The position numbers were made by a program, and so were the translations under genes. The notes below the pieces were generated by a model. The model saw only the letters and a list, made by a program, of their open reading frames with translations, was not told where the DNA came from and ran no database searches. DNA of 64,000 nt. Origin: Daphnia pulex. Its lineage: Eukaryota > Arthropoda > Branchiopoda > Diplostraca > Daphniidae. The stretch is from the NCBI RefSeq assembly GCF_021134715.1, contig NC_060025.1, forward strand, positions 3,720,001 through 3,784,000. The letters run 5' to 3'. Within the stretch, counting starts at the first letter, position 1; the number at the start of each line of letters is the position of its first letter. This document shows positions 14,331 to 31,100 of the stretch, piece by piece.

Positions 14331-14370
14331 TATATAAAAAGCGGAGGCGATCGGTGTCGACCTCGTCAGT
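14331..14370 (+). promoter_or_regulatory. core promoter of the TDO gene
   Basis: A TATA box (TATATAAAAA, 14331-14340) is followed about 30 bp later by an arthropod-type initiator TCAGT (14366-14370). This puts the start site near 14368 and gives a 5' UTR of about 159 bp before the ATG at 14527. The spacing is the canonical one for a TATA-Inr promoter. Confidence 0.75.
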
Positions 14371-14526
14371 CCTTTGCGCGCAGTGTCTTAGCTCTTTTTT
14401 TTACTTTGGCGCTCTCCACCCCCAGTTCTTATTCCCCAGTCACACAAAAATTTGGGTTCGGAAAAAAATATCCTAAGTTATTTGATTTTGTTTGGTAATA
14501 GCGAAACAGACATATTTTTGTCAAAA

Positions 14527-16682
<2,156 letters not shown>

Positions 16683-19142
16683 TATTAGCCAATGACATAA
16701 TAATATTTCCCCCCGCACTTTTCAGAATCCCATTACCTCCGCAACGTTTTAATTTTTGTTTTGTTTCTTAATTTCCAACTGCATGGCTTTAACTGACGAC
16801 CGTCTTCAAAGTACAGCATAACTGATGGAGAATGACACTTCATAGTCATACACAATTCTAATCCAAATCCTTAAACAAAACAAAAAAATACTATCGTGAA
16901 ATTATGTCGACGACGTTTGACTAATTGTTTCGTTGACTCCAGTAGATCGTTGGCCAGTGCCAAGAATTTTCTTGGAAATCACGATATACCGCGTCAAGGA
17001 TTTGTGAATACACTGCCAGAAAATAGGGAATAAAAGAAATAACGGTGAATATCCTCTGATCCGATTATTGCATTTTTCTTTTTAAGTGGGGACGTACGTT
17101 GTTCCATGAAGGTCATTAAATAGCTGAAAATGCCAATTCTTAGAAGCAATCGGCCACATCGGGCCAACGTTGATCGGGTTTTATTACTTATGAGGAACGG
17201 CCTTAGATTCATTCAGCAGTGAGTTGCGACTTTTACTGACGGGTTTTAACGTGCGCCTATATCCCAAGAGCTTAAAACTAAAATTGGCTACTGTACGTAT
17301 CTAAAGCATTTTAAGTTCAATTGGTTAAAATAATAATATTAACTCTAAATACAGTTAAGTGTGGATCAGCAAAATTCATTCTCACCAGCAGAAGCTGTTG
17401 TACTTTTTTTATAGTTCGGAATTATCAAGGACATTAAGCCAGCAAGTGAGTTTACTCAATGAATACATTATAAATGAATTCAACAAACAAGACTTAACTG
17501 ATTTCTGATTTTATGTATTAGATATAAAATAACACCAAGTTCAGATTTACTGAACCAGTTGTGAATTTTACAGCGAATCAAAAAATGCTCTCACCAATGA
17601 GTCTTTTCATTATCCCAGGCGTCGCTCGGCGGATGCCCCCGATAGCAGAAACGATAAATACTATAATGGACTTTCTAGCTATTTGGGTCGTCACCCTACT
17701 GCTGCTTATCTATTGTTTCATTGTCTTCCTTATGGACTGTCCATTCATACTGTTCTTATTCTTGATTTTGGCATTATCAATTTACTTGTGATCGTATGTT
17801 GTTTCGGAAGGAAACATATTGACATCGGTCGTGATTGCTTTGCCAACCAGCGAACGTTAAAATTATTTTAAATCCCAACATAGTGTATCCGAAAACAGGA
17901 ATTTAAATCAAAGAATTTTTATTTTTAGTCATTGAACACACATTTTCTGCAGGTAAATTTGTATATGTATGTTTTAATACAACAGCATCGCTGCAGTAGA
18001 CTGTGGGTATTTCTTTCTTATGGACGTTACACAAATTGGTAATGAGAATAATATGTATACGTAACCAGCAGGAAATCGATCAGCTTTAGGATTTCGTCGA
18101 ACAGGAATTAATTGAAGAAATTGCGCAAGCAGAATTACAAACATTCCAAGAGCAAGTGTACAGGGACAGTTAAAATCGACCTTTAGAAAAATCAGTGGCA
18201 TACACATGAGTAGAATTGGTATGGAGTATAGAAATTTCATTATCTACAAGACAACAAGGCGATTCCGTTATAAGATAAGTTTAAAGATGATCACGTTGCA
18301 TTACAAAATCAAATGCGTTGGTGGTGCAATCGCTTTATATACTAAACTGTGTTTCATAAGAAAAACCATACAAGCACTCAAGTAGGGCTATATTGATAAT
18401 TTAATTAAGAGCTCAAATGCAGGGAAAATTATCAATTTTTAAATGAAATTTTAGTTGGTTAAAAATTCACATTTTCAAACTATCATAAAAACTGATACAG
18501 ACAAATTTGTGCAAGCAATTAATTACATGTAATCTATTGGAGTTTAAGCAACACATACAGTGCTGAGACTTATATTCGTATAATACTGGCTTTGGCTTAT
18601 TATTATAAAATTGGCTTATTATTAAGATAGATAGGCAGATAGGCTTAGCGGCATGACGTTGGTAGGCGATTAGGCTGAGCGGCTTACTAATAACGACGGC
18701 AATACGATATTATATAAACTGTAGTGGCCACCCATAGCTATATGTTGATGCATAAAAAATAAATCTATTAGTCTCCTACTGTATATTAATTTACTTGGAA
18801 AACATACTGTGAAATGTGAAATTATTTGAAACACTGACGAGTTCGGCTTAAAGGTTACACGTACTGTACAGTCACATTTAGGCTACTAGACGTCACCGGA
18901 AGGGGCTAGTCTATTCGATATCGTATAAAACACTCATCCGCCCAGACTTTCTGTGTATCAGTCTTCAGTACCGAGAAATATTTATGCTGAATAATATTAG
19001 ATGTATTCATCACGCCTCATTTTCAAACTTATTCGGCTCTCATAAAAGCAGTTGTTACCCTTGTCTTTGGTTAGTTGAGTTAACGCGTGTCGTTCAAAAC
19101 TAACTGGGGTGTTCAGTGCGTAGACGGCTCCACATAGCGGCA
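16683..19142. other. intergenic region between TDO and reelin
   Basis: An AATAAA at 17029-17034 may end the TDO transcript. A stretch at 17619-17793 lies between a good acceptor (TTATCCCAG) and a good donor (GTATGT) and is open in a frame starting RRSADAPDSRNDKYYNGLSS. It could be a short peptide exon but nothing else supports it. Further on there are short GGCTTA/GGCTGAGCGGC repeats near 18590-18690. A TCAGT initiator-like site at 19113-19117 sits 30 bp before the reelin ATG. Confidence 0.35.
17974..18240 (-). CDS. hypothetical small hydrophobic ORF
   Basis: An 88-codon ATG frame on the minus strand begins MKFLYSIPILLMCMPLIF, which looks like a signal peptide or membrane segment. It continues with further hydrophobic stretches and a basic patch (VRRNPKADRF). 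A TATAAAG match on the same strand lies at about 18332-18341, roughly 95 bp upstream. No family is recognised, and hydrophobic AT-rich frames arise easily by chance, so this is only a candidate. Confidence 0.15.
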   Translation of the reverse strand: MKFLYSIPILLMCMPLIFLKVDFNCPCTLALGMFVILLAQFLQLIPVRRNPKADRFPAGYVYILFSLPICVTSIRKKYPQSTAAMLLY

Positions 19143-22100
19143 ATGCGTCCGATTTGTGGCTTGCTGTTTTTCTCTCTACTTGATTTCGTGAATTTGATCG
19201 CCGGCCAATCTAATGCCGTCGACGCATCACCTTTCTTTTTCAATTGCAAACAGTTTGACCGATTGCCGGACAATTGGGATCCCAATGAGTCTTCCATGAA
19301 AATCGCCCAGGTGGAGCTGGGTGGAAACCCACGTTCCTATATTGGTGGCCAAGTATACAAAGGTATATTTACTATTAAGCTACAAGAATGTTTAATTTTT
19401 CTAATTTGCAACGAGCTATGATATTTGAGCTCTACACGCCAGACATTTTGTTATTATTTTTTGGCTCATCAGAATGAAAATTTTTAAATTTATTTACTAA
19501 TACCGTATAGCTTTTGCATAAAAACGATTTCATGTTTTACAGTTACTGTCAGATTACTCGAGGATTTTGATTCAGCAATGATCACGGGAGTCTATTCTGC
19601 AACTCCAAGTGGCTCCATCGTCAAACAAGTAATCTAACAATAACTTGAATTTATGCCTTGCTATTTGAAGCTGGTTTGATTCCATCTATGATGTGTTTTC
19701 CATCCTTTTCATAACAAAAGACTTCTCAGCGTCAACGAAAAATGTGCACCATTTTGCATTCTTACGCAAAACGACGACCCACTGATGAACGCCGAGTTGA
19801 TTTCCGTTGGATGGCACCACCAGAAGACATGGGCTGCATTGATTTCGTGTAATCCATTTCCATCCATTTTAAATTTCACATTACAGACTATAATAGCAGT
19901 CAAGTTTGACGTATAATTAGAGGGACATTTACACGCCAAGAAACCATTCTGTTAAAAGATGAACGGATTTTTCACCTATGTCCACAATACTCCGGTAATG
20001 CTATTCATCAAGAATTGTCCATTTGTATATATTTTTTGATAACTAGTGAATCCATCTATATTAGACGATCTTGACGCCGAGAGCGTGACGCTATCTGGCG
20101 TGAACCAGGAGGGAGGCGTTATTTTCCGTGACGATTTCGAAACCGGATATTTCACCCCATCTCTTTGGTACTGCTATATTTATACTACAGCACATATGTA
20201 AAAACTGTGGCATTTTTAAAAATTATTTGCATTGTTTATTATCATACAATAGGACCGAATCTAAAGGATTTCAAGTTAGCAATAGTTGTCAGCCGATTTT
20301 TCATGGATTGTCGGCAACAGTGTGCAACAAGCCGGGAGAATCTCCCGATTCGAATGCAGAAACTACCGAATTTCACGTGTCTACTGTTGCGCTGAATTTG
20401 ACTAGCGCCGGAACTCTACATTTCACCATCGGACAAACGTCTTGCACTATTGGCGATCAAGACATGACAGCCAGTATGGGGTTGAATACCAAAATCACAA
20501 TCTTCTATGGTCAGTTAGCTTCTCCTTATGACACAGAGTGTTCTAACTGGAAACCGTTGCAAACCATTGCCAGGTAACTCACATTCCCAACACCGTCTTC
20601 AGTATTTCTCGTTTAATTTCTGAAATATAAGTATTAGATACAAGTACACATGTGAAATTAAATCATACATATTATGAATAATAATAAATATCAGTATAAT
20701 ACTGGATAAATGTAAAGCACGGCATAACTAAGTTAAAAATTTCATTTATGCTTGATGCATCGTGCATCGTTCTCTGAACTTGCCTAGTTGATTAATTTCT
20801 GTTTTCTGTTTACTTTCTGATTTGATAGTTTACCCAAAACCAGAGAACTGGCTTCTTACGTTTTTCCTTTATTGTCACCTGTTCGACAACCGGAGACATG
20901 TTTGCGGTGGTCGGTTGAAATAGTCGAAAACCAAACTGTTTGCTTTGGAGTAGATGATGTGATCGTCACCAACACAGCCGATCGACCGTCCGAATTACAC
21001 GCAGACTTTGATCCCCTCAACACGGCCGACTGGCTGTCCTTACCTGGCGGAAAGATCCACGTACAGTTATTCCCATCTAATAAAATTCGCAATAATTTTT
21101 TTAAATTTTATCTCCTCATGCAGAGTGGCTGTAAAAATAGCAAAGGTGGAGCGTTGGTGTTCAGTGCTAACCAGCATGGCCCAAATTGGGCATCCACTCG
21201 AGATTTACAGCTCATTTCAAATGATAGCCCCATATCATCTGACCAAATCCTATGGAGAGCTGACTTTGACGCTTTACTCCTGGACGAACAGTACGTTTAT
21301 ATTTGTTTCATGATTGGTCTGACTGAAATACTAACTTATTCGTACATTAATCTCCCAGTTGGGAGTTTCAGAATGCTCGGACTGATGCCGGCTGTGAAAA
21401 TGAGAAAAGAATTTTGATTCTCCAGCAATCGTCCAACAGCTCCGTTTTCTCGGTTTGCTCCCCACCGATGAATTTGTCTTTAGCTGGCAATTTGCGCTTC
21501 CACCTAAAGCCCTTTAACTCGTGTGAAATAAAGCAAACTAAAAATACCAAATCAACTGCCAAACCGGCGAAGCGTACTCCATCTAAGCTGAACGTATGGA
21601 TCGAGCGTTTCGACGGCAATAGAAAGAAACTGGTCATTCTGTCAGGACTTGTCCTTGACAATGTAAGTAGGATCAATTTTTTCAAAACATTTGATTAATC
21701 AGAAATAATACGGTAGCAAATGTGTCTCATTAATTTTCTAAGGTGCCTGTTACGCCTTCAATATCGATACCTAACGAAGCCCAAGAAAAAGACGCAAAGA
21801 TTTGCTGGCAACTGCTGGGTGAGCCAGCGTCTGAAAAGGAGTTATCGCCTTGGTCCGTGGACGACATTCAATTGCTTCCAACGCTTCCGTCGCCCATCCA
21901 ACACATCTTGCAATTTCGTTTGAATATGGCATGCGATCTACCCGGCGGAAACACCTCCTCACTTAGTTATAATACCCGCCAGCTTGTTCAAGAAGAAAAC
22001 AATTTCCATGTGCTAGTCCAGTATTCAACCGACCAGGGAAGCAGCTGGAACAATCTTCACAATCTTTGTTTACCTCCAACGTGTACTGGTGCCCTATCAG

Positions 22101-25100
22101 ATGTTATCCAGGTGATTCAACCTAACCATTCATGACTAGGCTGGACAAAAAATGTAAAATATTTTCAATTTGAAATGTTTTCTATAATTGTAGACGACTT
22201 GGTCTAGCCAAGAGATGGCAGCGCGTCCGTGGGATCGCATTACTCTTCCCGTTTCATTTGCTTCGCTGGCCGAATCCGTGCGCTTCCGCTTCATCCAGAA
22301 GGGTCGCAGTACGTCTAATCTCAATGTAAAGCACTGGGCCGTCGATGACATCTACCTTGAAGAATGCTCGATGGGGTGTAGCGGTCATGGAACGTGCATA
22401 GAAAAAAGCCTTTGCTCTTGCGACGATGGCTACCACGGTGAATGGTGTCAGCATCCAGTCCAGCAGCTTCCGCCAACTTTGCGAGAAAACTTTGAACACG
22501 AGACGAGCATTTCTAATTCATTCGCTCGATTTTCTGGACACAAGTTGAGTGCCCGATGCGGACAAGTTGGAGCTGGACTAGCGGCAGTCTTCGATCAACC
22601 TGGTAGTCGCCAATTAATGACCCTCGATCTCGACACCACGGAGAGTTACATTTTGCGATTCGCTCTCAGAATGAACGGGCCCGGAAGTCAACTACACCAG
22701 CACTGCCCAGGACCCGATAGACTAGTCGAGACCATCTACGTTCACTCCTCTTGCAACGGAGGCATAACGTGGACTCTGCTCAAATTTATCGAGCCCTATC
22801 AAACCAAAGAAGAATCAACTCGTTTAATCCGAATTCAACTGACGCCGGAAGCTCAAGGGCCGAGCTGTCGGTTCAGAATTTGGCAGGCTCAACATTCCGG
22901 ACCTGCAAAGGACGTTTGGGCTGTCGACGATCTCTACGTCGGTCCTAATTTGACTCAGACATTGACCCGAAACAGCAGTTCCGACATCAGTTTTCCGACT
23001 ACGGCGGATGCTTTCGTCGGCCGTCATACGCCCGAAACGTTCTGCAAGAGGGACGGCGTCATGGTTCTTCAAGCCGACGAAGGGGAAGAGACCTATCCGG
23101 TTCGGATTGAGCCATTTTCCGTGATCCAGCTAGAGCTGGCGGTTGGCTGCAGTTTATCGACTCCGCTACTCAACAACAACAGCATCGTGGTCCAGTTCTC
23201 TGTCGACGGCGGCAAGCACTGGAACGATTTGGACGACAGCCGGCGACACGTATCTTTCTTGCAGGATTGGAGGAGGATTGGAATCAAACTTCCGCCAGCT
23301 TCGTGGTCGGAAGCCACTCGATTTCGCATCGCTCAGACTGGAAGCCGTCCCTCCGATCGCAGCCCGCTGGGTGTCGACTATTTTTACGCGGGGCCCGACG
23401 AATGCCCTGAACTCTGTCGCGGCAACGGACGCTGCGCCCTGTCCGGATGCGTTTGCGACGACGGGTTCAGCGGCGAGAGTTGTCTACCCGATTCTCCGCT
23501 CACCACGCTCAAAGCCTCCGACCAGTCCTTAGCGCTGACGATTGGCGGACGTGATTATCTGATGGATCACGATGGATGTCTGGTGCGCGGGACGCACAAT
23601 ATCATGCTTGACGGGCTCGGCATGCGTTATTTGGAGACGAAGGAAATCAGCTACTCACCGGGCATCGTCGTCATGTTCTTCCTACGGTTAGGATTCTGCG
23701 AATCGTCCCAAATTGGGTCCCATCACGACGTATTTGTTCAGATGGAAATCTCTTGGAACGGGATCGACTGGAAACTGCTCCGCGAGTACCGCAGCCCATT
23801 TTTCTCGCAGCCTCAGTTTGAACAAATTGAAATCTTACCGTCCAAGAGCATACGATCCCAAACGCATCCGCCGCCGTTTAAAATCCGCTTCGTTCAAACT
23901 GGCATCCACGGTAAGGATCGAAACGTGTGGAGCGTGGCCGGATTGGCCAGCTCGTCACAGGCGGATGTGTTGACTGGGCCTGACATTGGTAAACTGGAAT
24001 CACCATTGATTGACAACACGAACTTTTGGCTGGTGCGAAATGATCCGGATCCCAAGTCGTCCTGTCTGGTCTTCGACTCGAGTTGTCTCAGCAAGATCGC
24101 GTGGTACGGCGCCCTAACCCAAAAATTATTTCTCGACGTCGGGGATACAATTCAATTCGACGTTGTCGTCCAGCCCGTCGATTCGACCACTTTTCCCGAC
24201 ACTGCCGAACAAATTCTTCTGGAGTACTCGGCCGACGGTGGAGTGGATTGGCAGTTGGTTCAACCGGAATGCCTTCACACCTGGTCGAACTGCCTTGGGT
24301 TTTACGAGTCTAGCCGATTAGATTATCGTAGTTTCACATCATCGGAGGATGCCAATGAAAATCGATTTCATTTCCGCACTAGCGAAGCCATGGCCAACAA
24401 GTAAACGTTTCATTGATTATACCTAGTACGTAATTTCTTGGATATTGACATTTGACCGATTCACAGGCCGATCCTTCTTCGTTGGTTGCACCACCGACTC
24501 GGAGATCAACAACACCATCCACTTCGTGGATTCCAAATACAGAACTTGTACATCGGAAATCCATGTCCGTCCTCGTGTTCTGGACACGGCAGATGTTGGA
24601 ATTCGGTGTGCTCCTGTGAGGCTGGCTATTCGGGTACGTCACGGTGAATTTAGCTCATTTGTTTTTTATTTCTGAAAAAAAATTAGCCAATTCACCTTTC
24701 GTACCAGGTGATGGCTGTTCGGAGACGGAAGAGACTAAAATAGCCGGTTTCTACGACACTTTCGTTTACAAGGAACACACGAATGCGTCACCAAAATTGC
24801 GTCCCCATTGGGGTCGCATCGTCGGCGGGAAATTGATGCCGAATTACTGCGATGGCTCGACAGATGGAGTTGTTTTCTTCGCAAGTCGGGGGCCGCGCTC
24901 TTTACAAACTTTGGAAATTGATACCAGAAACTTGAGGTTTTTGCCCATAATTTGTTTTTAACTAATATCATATCACTGAAACTAATCTAAATTGAATTAA
25001 ATCACGCTTTAAAACTTCTGCAGAATGGTGCAGTTCACTTTGGCTGTCACTAGCGTCTCCATTTACAAGCAAAACTGTCGCCTGGCTGCCAAACGTAAAT

Positions 25101-28100
25101 CTTTGTCGGTAGAGATACCCGCTGCCAGTCTTTTAGTTCTTGACTACAGTAACGACAACGGACTAACCTGGAACCCCCTGGAAACCTGGCCCTTGAATTC
25201 GGAAATCGATGAGAAGAGGATAGGGTTCAGTTTGCCAGATTCCGCTAGAACGGCAAGAACCAAAATTCGATGGTGGCAACTCACCTACCCGAACGCCAAT
25301 AACCGAGGCATTTATTGATTACAGATTTATAATTGTACGAGATGAATAACAATTTTATAATCGGTTCCATGCCTTAGACGGTCTGCAGTGGTACCTGGAT
25401 GACGTACTCGTCAATTTGAACATGACCAACCCAGTCGTTTTCGAATATGAGAATCAGTCGGATGAACCTGTCCAAGAACATCAGTCCAGCGACACCACTG
25501 ATGGTAGTGTGAAGGATGGCACTATCACGGATTGGATGGGTTGGCAAGGCTTGGTATTTCATGAGCCGCTCGATCCCGTCGACACTTTGCTAGGACCGGC
25601 TGATTTAGAGGACGGATCTTCCTTGTCGTATGCGGAAACATGGGACATGGAAATCACCGATCCTACCTTCGCTCAGTTTCAGCTGATATTACCAGAAGAG
25701 CACACCTTGAGGAATGTAGAGGTCCGATTTGAATATTCCACGGACATGGGTCGTCATTGGAGCCTGGTCGAACTGGAATGCTACATGTTGCACCAACTGA
25801 GCCAACAGTGTGAATACCTCCATCCGCCCAGTCGATATTTTTTAAATGTGCAGAACAACGCATCTCGAATCACCGTCCACTTACCACGGCGTTCCATGTG
25901 AGAGAGGAGCTTCATCAGCTGACTTCAGAATATTTGAAAAACAGAATTTTTCTTTTCTTTTTTCAATTCTTTTAGAACTGAATCGACGCGTTTCCGATGG
26001 ATCAGCGAAAATGGACAGGATCGTGGGCCGACCGTGTGGGGTGTTGGACGTGTCTACATTGGCGGCACATGTCCGTGGATGTGTTCTGGTCATGGAACGT
26101 GCAAAAACGGACAATGCAGGTATTCTGTGTAATACAGATCAGTCAGATTAATAATAAAGTGTTGTTAAAGTTGTGATGCCGGATATGGTAACTTGGATTG
26201 TGTTCCAATCGAACCTCTTCCTCGGAGACTTACGAGCCATTTTGACGGGGATTCCAATTTGGTACGCATTTCTGGTGGAGGCATTTCAACTGGATGCGGA
26301 GTGTTGATGTCTGGTCCGGCCGCTATTTTTCATAAGGTTAGTGTTACTTGTATGCTATACTTACACGCAATAAGATTTAAAAAAAATAATTTTATTTCTA
26401 GGACGGACTGCGCTACTTTGAGTCAATAGATTTGGACTTGACAGCAGCATCTTATGCTCAAATGTCTATCAAGTTTAACTGCTGGGCGGAATTGGAAAGT
26501 TACGCCAATTCACTGGAACCCTCACACCAACGACTTTTATTACAGCATTCAGTTAACGGTGGAATTACTTGGATTCTTATCCAAGTATGACAAAATGTCC
26601 AATCGGTTTCAATTTAATTTTGCATAGTTCAGGCACATTTTATTTGACGCAACTAAAAAAAAAAAAAAAAACATTATTAGGAAGTCAAAGTTCATCCGCA
26701 ACAAGACCCACAACTCCTGATTATCAATTTGATGCGTATTCCGGATTTAACCAACTGTACACGCCTGCGATTGTGGCAACCCGTTCACGCTGGTATACGT
26801 CGTCATTTATCTATAGACAATCTGTTTAATTTTTCATGCAGTATGAATAATACGAGTACCATATATGACAAACAGGAGAAGGCTGGGATACATGGGCTAT
26901 TGACGGTTTGGTTCTGCACAGCACAACTCCATTGGGTGCAATCATGACGAGCAATTTCCAGAATCCTAGCAACGACAGTTCTACATGGCTGACTTGGTTT
27001 GGTGGTCAGGTTCAGTCGTTTTGTTCCAGGTTGACATTTTTATTTTGTAAATTTACTACGTTTGACTCGCGATCACATTTTCCCGTGTTTTTATAGAGAT
27101 GACGCCCTTGTTTTCCATGGGGAATTAGGAGAGCAGCAAGTCTTCACGGGCGATGCCATGATTGCACCAGAATCCGTCCTTCAATTTGAGGTATAAGTTA
27201 AGTTTGTTACAAGGCTGTGACAATATCTATATTAACTTTTTTTTTACATGGAATAAATATTTTAAAAAAAGGTAAATGTCGGGTGTGGAACAGCTGACCC
27301 AAATCTAGAATATCCTATTCGTTTGGAATATTCCAACGACGGTGGTCAAGATTGGCACCTTGTGGTAAATGATAACGAGTCAAGTCGGAATCCTTACGAC
27401 CGGATGCCACATCAAATGCCCACTGTCTATTCTTCCAAAACGACAAATGCATGGAAAAGGGAAACCGTTATGCTTTCGCAGTTGGAAACGAGCAAGTAAA
27501 TTGAAAGCGATTTAATGTACAGTAGATTCGTGCTATAAAAAAAAAATGTTTTTTTTTTTTCCCTGCAGGGCGATACGATTTAGATGGTATCAGGGATACT
27601 TGAATGGAACTTACGGACATTTAACTCCCCAATGGGCTATACGCAACGTTATTCTGAGTCCGCAATGTCCAGAACTATGTAACGGGCATGGCAGGTGCAC
27701 GGAAGAAGGATCTTGTGAATGTGATGGCGGATATCAGGGCGATGCCTGTGAGACGGTGACACATTCGACTCTCAATCCTCATGACTTTCACGAATCGTTT
27801 ATCACTGCCGGTAATGACTGTAAAGAAAAATGATTAAAATCTATCGCCTTCCATAATATTTTTCTACTAATGTTTGTAGAAGATCCGCTAGAAAATTTTA
27901 ATTGGATTCGGCGAATAGGAGGTGAAGTCAGAGATCAATCATCAAGAAATATCGGTATTGGAGGAGCCTTCGTCATGGACCGTGTAGGAGTCAGAATGTT
28001 AGAAACACGCGACCTTGATCTGTCTAATGCGAAGTAGAAAAAGAAACATTACCTAAAATCAGTTTTTGATAATATCTTAAATACTAACCCAATTGAATAG

Positions 28101-31100
28101 TTTCGTCCAATTTCATCTCGACTCGTCCGAATCAATACCTTCGGAAGATGAAACTTTCGTGATCCTCGATTATTCTATTAATGGTGGAATCGAATGGACT
28201 ACCTTCGAAGTTTTCCCACTTGATGGCTTATCAATTCAACAGCTTCACCAAGTGGTACTTTGTATATATTTTTTTTCAGTTGATTTATTACAACAAATAA
28301 AAGCCATGAAATCTTCTAACCACTAACATGGCCTCAATAACAGCCTCTTCCTAGCCGAGCGCTTAGCTTAGCCACCCGGTTGAAATGGTCTCAATTGGGA
28401 GGACGGAACGGAAACTATCACACCACCTGGGCTATTGACGAGGTAAAGAATCAAACAGTTATTATTAGATTCATTACAAAATAATACTAGAATGTAAAAG
28501 AAAATAATGCGGCCACCAGATTTTTATCGGAGGAGAATATTATGCCAAGAGCTCCTTAGAAGATGACTTTACATCGATTGAAACGACTAGAAGCAATTGG
28601 CTTTTTTTCTCTGGAGGAACACTGGAACCGTCTTGTGGCTCATCTAATTCAACTCTTCATTTCCCCAGTAATTTAGTCGCACATTTTCTTTTAAATTCGG
28701 CATTTAATCTTTTATTTTTTGAAAGATCCCAATGGCAAAAGTATGGCTATGACAAAAGACATCAAAGTAGTTGATCACATGTATTTCCAATACGCGACAT
28801 CCTCAGGATGTGATCATCCCAATGCATGCAATCGTAAGTTTTACACTTGCATATTAAATTTACAAGGTGTTCATAATTTTGGAATTCAAATTAATTTAAA
28901 TGAACCACCACACAGGAGTGCGGCTGGAATATTCCGATAATTATGGACTTGTTTGGCGAAATCTCCCAGATGAATGTCTGCCGGGAGAAGAAGTCGATTG
29001 CAATGCTTTTGAATACCACACGGAACTCTTGTCGCGTGCCACAGGATATCGACGTTCCATTACTGTACCAATCCCAGTAAATAAAGGGTATTATAAGTGT
29101 TGAGATTGGGACTTTCCCCTCTATATTAGTCAAACAATTTTACATCTCATTAATTCAATTAAAAAAAAAAACTACAGCGTAATCCGTTTCCGATGGATAA
29201 GTGACGATGAATCAGTTGACTGGACACTGCATTGGGTTTATATCGGAGCTGCATGTGGGCACTGTAACGGACGAGGTCGCTGCTGGGAAGGATCCTGCCA
29301 GTGTCATCGCAATTGGACTGGTAAGTCATCCCTAAATCAATACCTCACAAGACCGACGGTTTGTATTTTTGTTTCGTAGGAGAGAGCTGTGAAATATCGT
29401 CTACCAAGCTTTTTTCAAGTGTACGGGAAACATTCAACAACAGTTGGAATTCAAGCATACTGTGGTCGAGGATCAACGGCGGGTCTATATCGTCTCTTTG
29501 TGGAAATCTGGACTCCGGTCCAGCTTTGCATTTTCACGAGGTAAATTTATCGAGGATAAGAAATTTGAATACATAACTATTGCAAATAATTGTAATAAGT
29601 ATAATCAAGTGTTGTAACGAGAAAAAATTTGGCTACAAATGGATATTGAAAAACGCAGAAAAACGAGAATTAAGGGAGTGTGAAATAATTTCAAAGAATT
29701 TTAACACGGCAGGCTTGTGACCGATACGCCGAAACCCTTGAACTGGATCTACGCGAAGTCATAGTGGTACAATTTCACTTGAGATCTGCCTGTGGAAAAG
29801 TGCAGAGTAGCCCAAACCACGGAGTACTACTGTTCCAATTTTCGTTGAACGGAGGTGTTAAATGGCAGCCTGGTTTGACCATCTCTCTCAGTCAATTTCA
29901 AGATTCAAAGTGAGTATTTTTCGCATTTTTCTTTAAGAGCAATCAGCCATCAAAGATTTAGGCATCTGAACTATTACTTTGGCTAAAACAGGCTCGTCAG
30001 TTTTTTTGTGCCCGATGAAGCTCAAACGAATGCAGTGAAGTTACGTTGGTGGCAACTGGGACCAGCAGGACGGATGACAGAAGACTGGGCAATCGATAGC
30101 TTTATCATCGACCGTCCTTTGAATATCTCGTTGACTGCGTTAGAAATTCTTAAACAAAGAAACATTCCTTCACGCGATCTTGATCCGGACTATCAAGCAG
30201 AAGAGCCTGAGGGGCCAGTAAATCCTACACATATGAGGCAATCACTGGACGGTCATTTCGGACAAAAATTGTGGTGGAGAAAGATCAATGTTGAACAACA
30301 GGATTCCTTTTGTGGTCAGCGAGGACATATCATGCGTGGTAGATCCAATGCAGTGGAAGAATCAATTCTGGAAACTTCAGACTTTTGGGTTGTGAGCGCT
30401 AAAGGTCACATATTATCATTTGATTTGATTGTCGGTGATTGCGGCCATGGATCTGATTCCGTAGAGCTGTCTAATACTCCACTTAAATTTCCCGTTCGAT
30501 TTGAAGTTTCATATGATCACGGCATCACATGGAAGTTATTTCATCCCCTAAAAGTGCGAGGTGAAAAAGGCCAGGGTCCTCAAATACCAAGCGTTTTCCC
30601 GAAACTTGATAAATGGCAGACTTACCAATACTCACTTGAACTTATATCCGGAGCAAGGTTAATTTAATTTTACATTTAAAACATTATTTATCTTTTTCAT
30701 ACTTATCATTCATATATTTTTTTCATTATATAATTTTTTAAGATTTGCTCGATTTCGTTGGAGGCATCCGAAATCTTCTGTCTCTGTTTCATGGGCAATT
30801 AATGATTTCGATATGGGAGCCGACATTAAGAATCCAGTTTTTGTTGGATTGGTACAATAATAAATTGTGCATACATTGAATTTAACTAAAATAATAAGAG
30901 TCGCTTCTTTCATTTTTGTAGCAAACATTATCTGATGACTTCAATAATGGGACGACAGTAAAACCGCATTGGAGATTTTTCAGTGGTGGAAAAATTGTCC
31001 ATCCTAATGAACGACTCGGTGATGGGACGGCAGGATTATTTCAAGGGCCTGGGATAAAACTACTGCAAACTGTGGCGCTTGATTTGACTTTTGGTCGAAA

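Noticed and set aside
22136..24642. Minus-strand ORFs opposite the large reelin exon
   Set aside because: Shadows of the 2.2-kb reelin exon; no signals or recognisable products.
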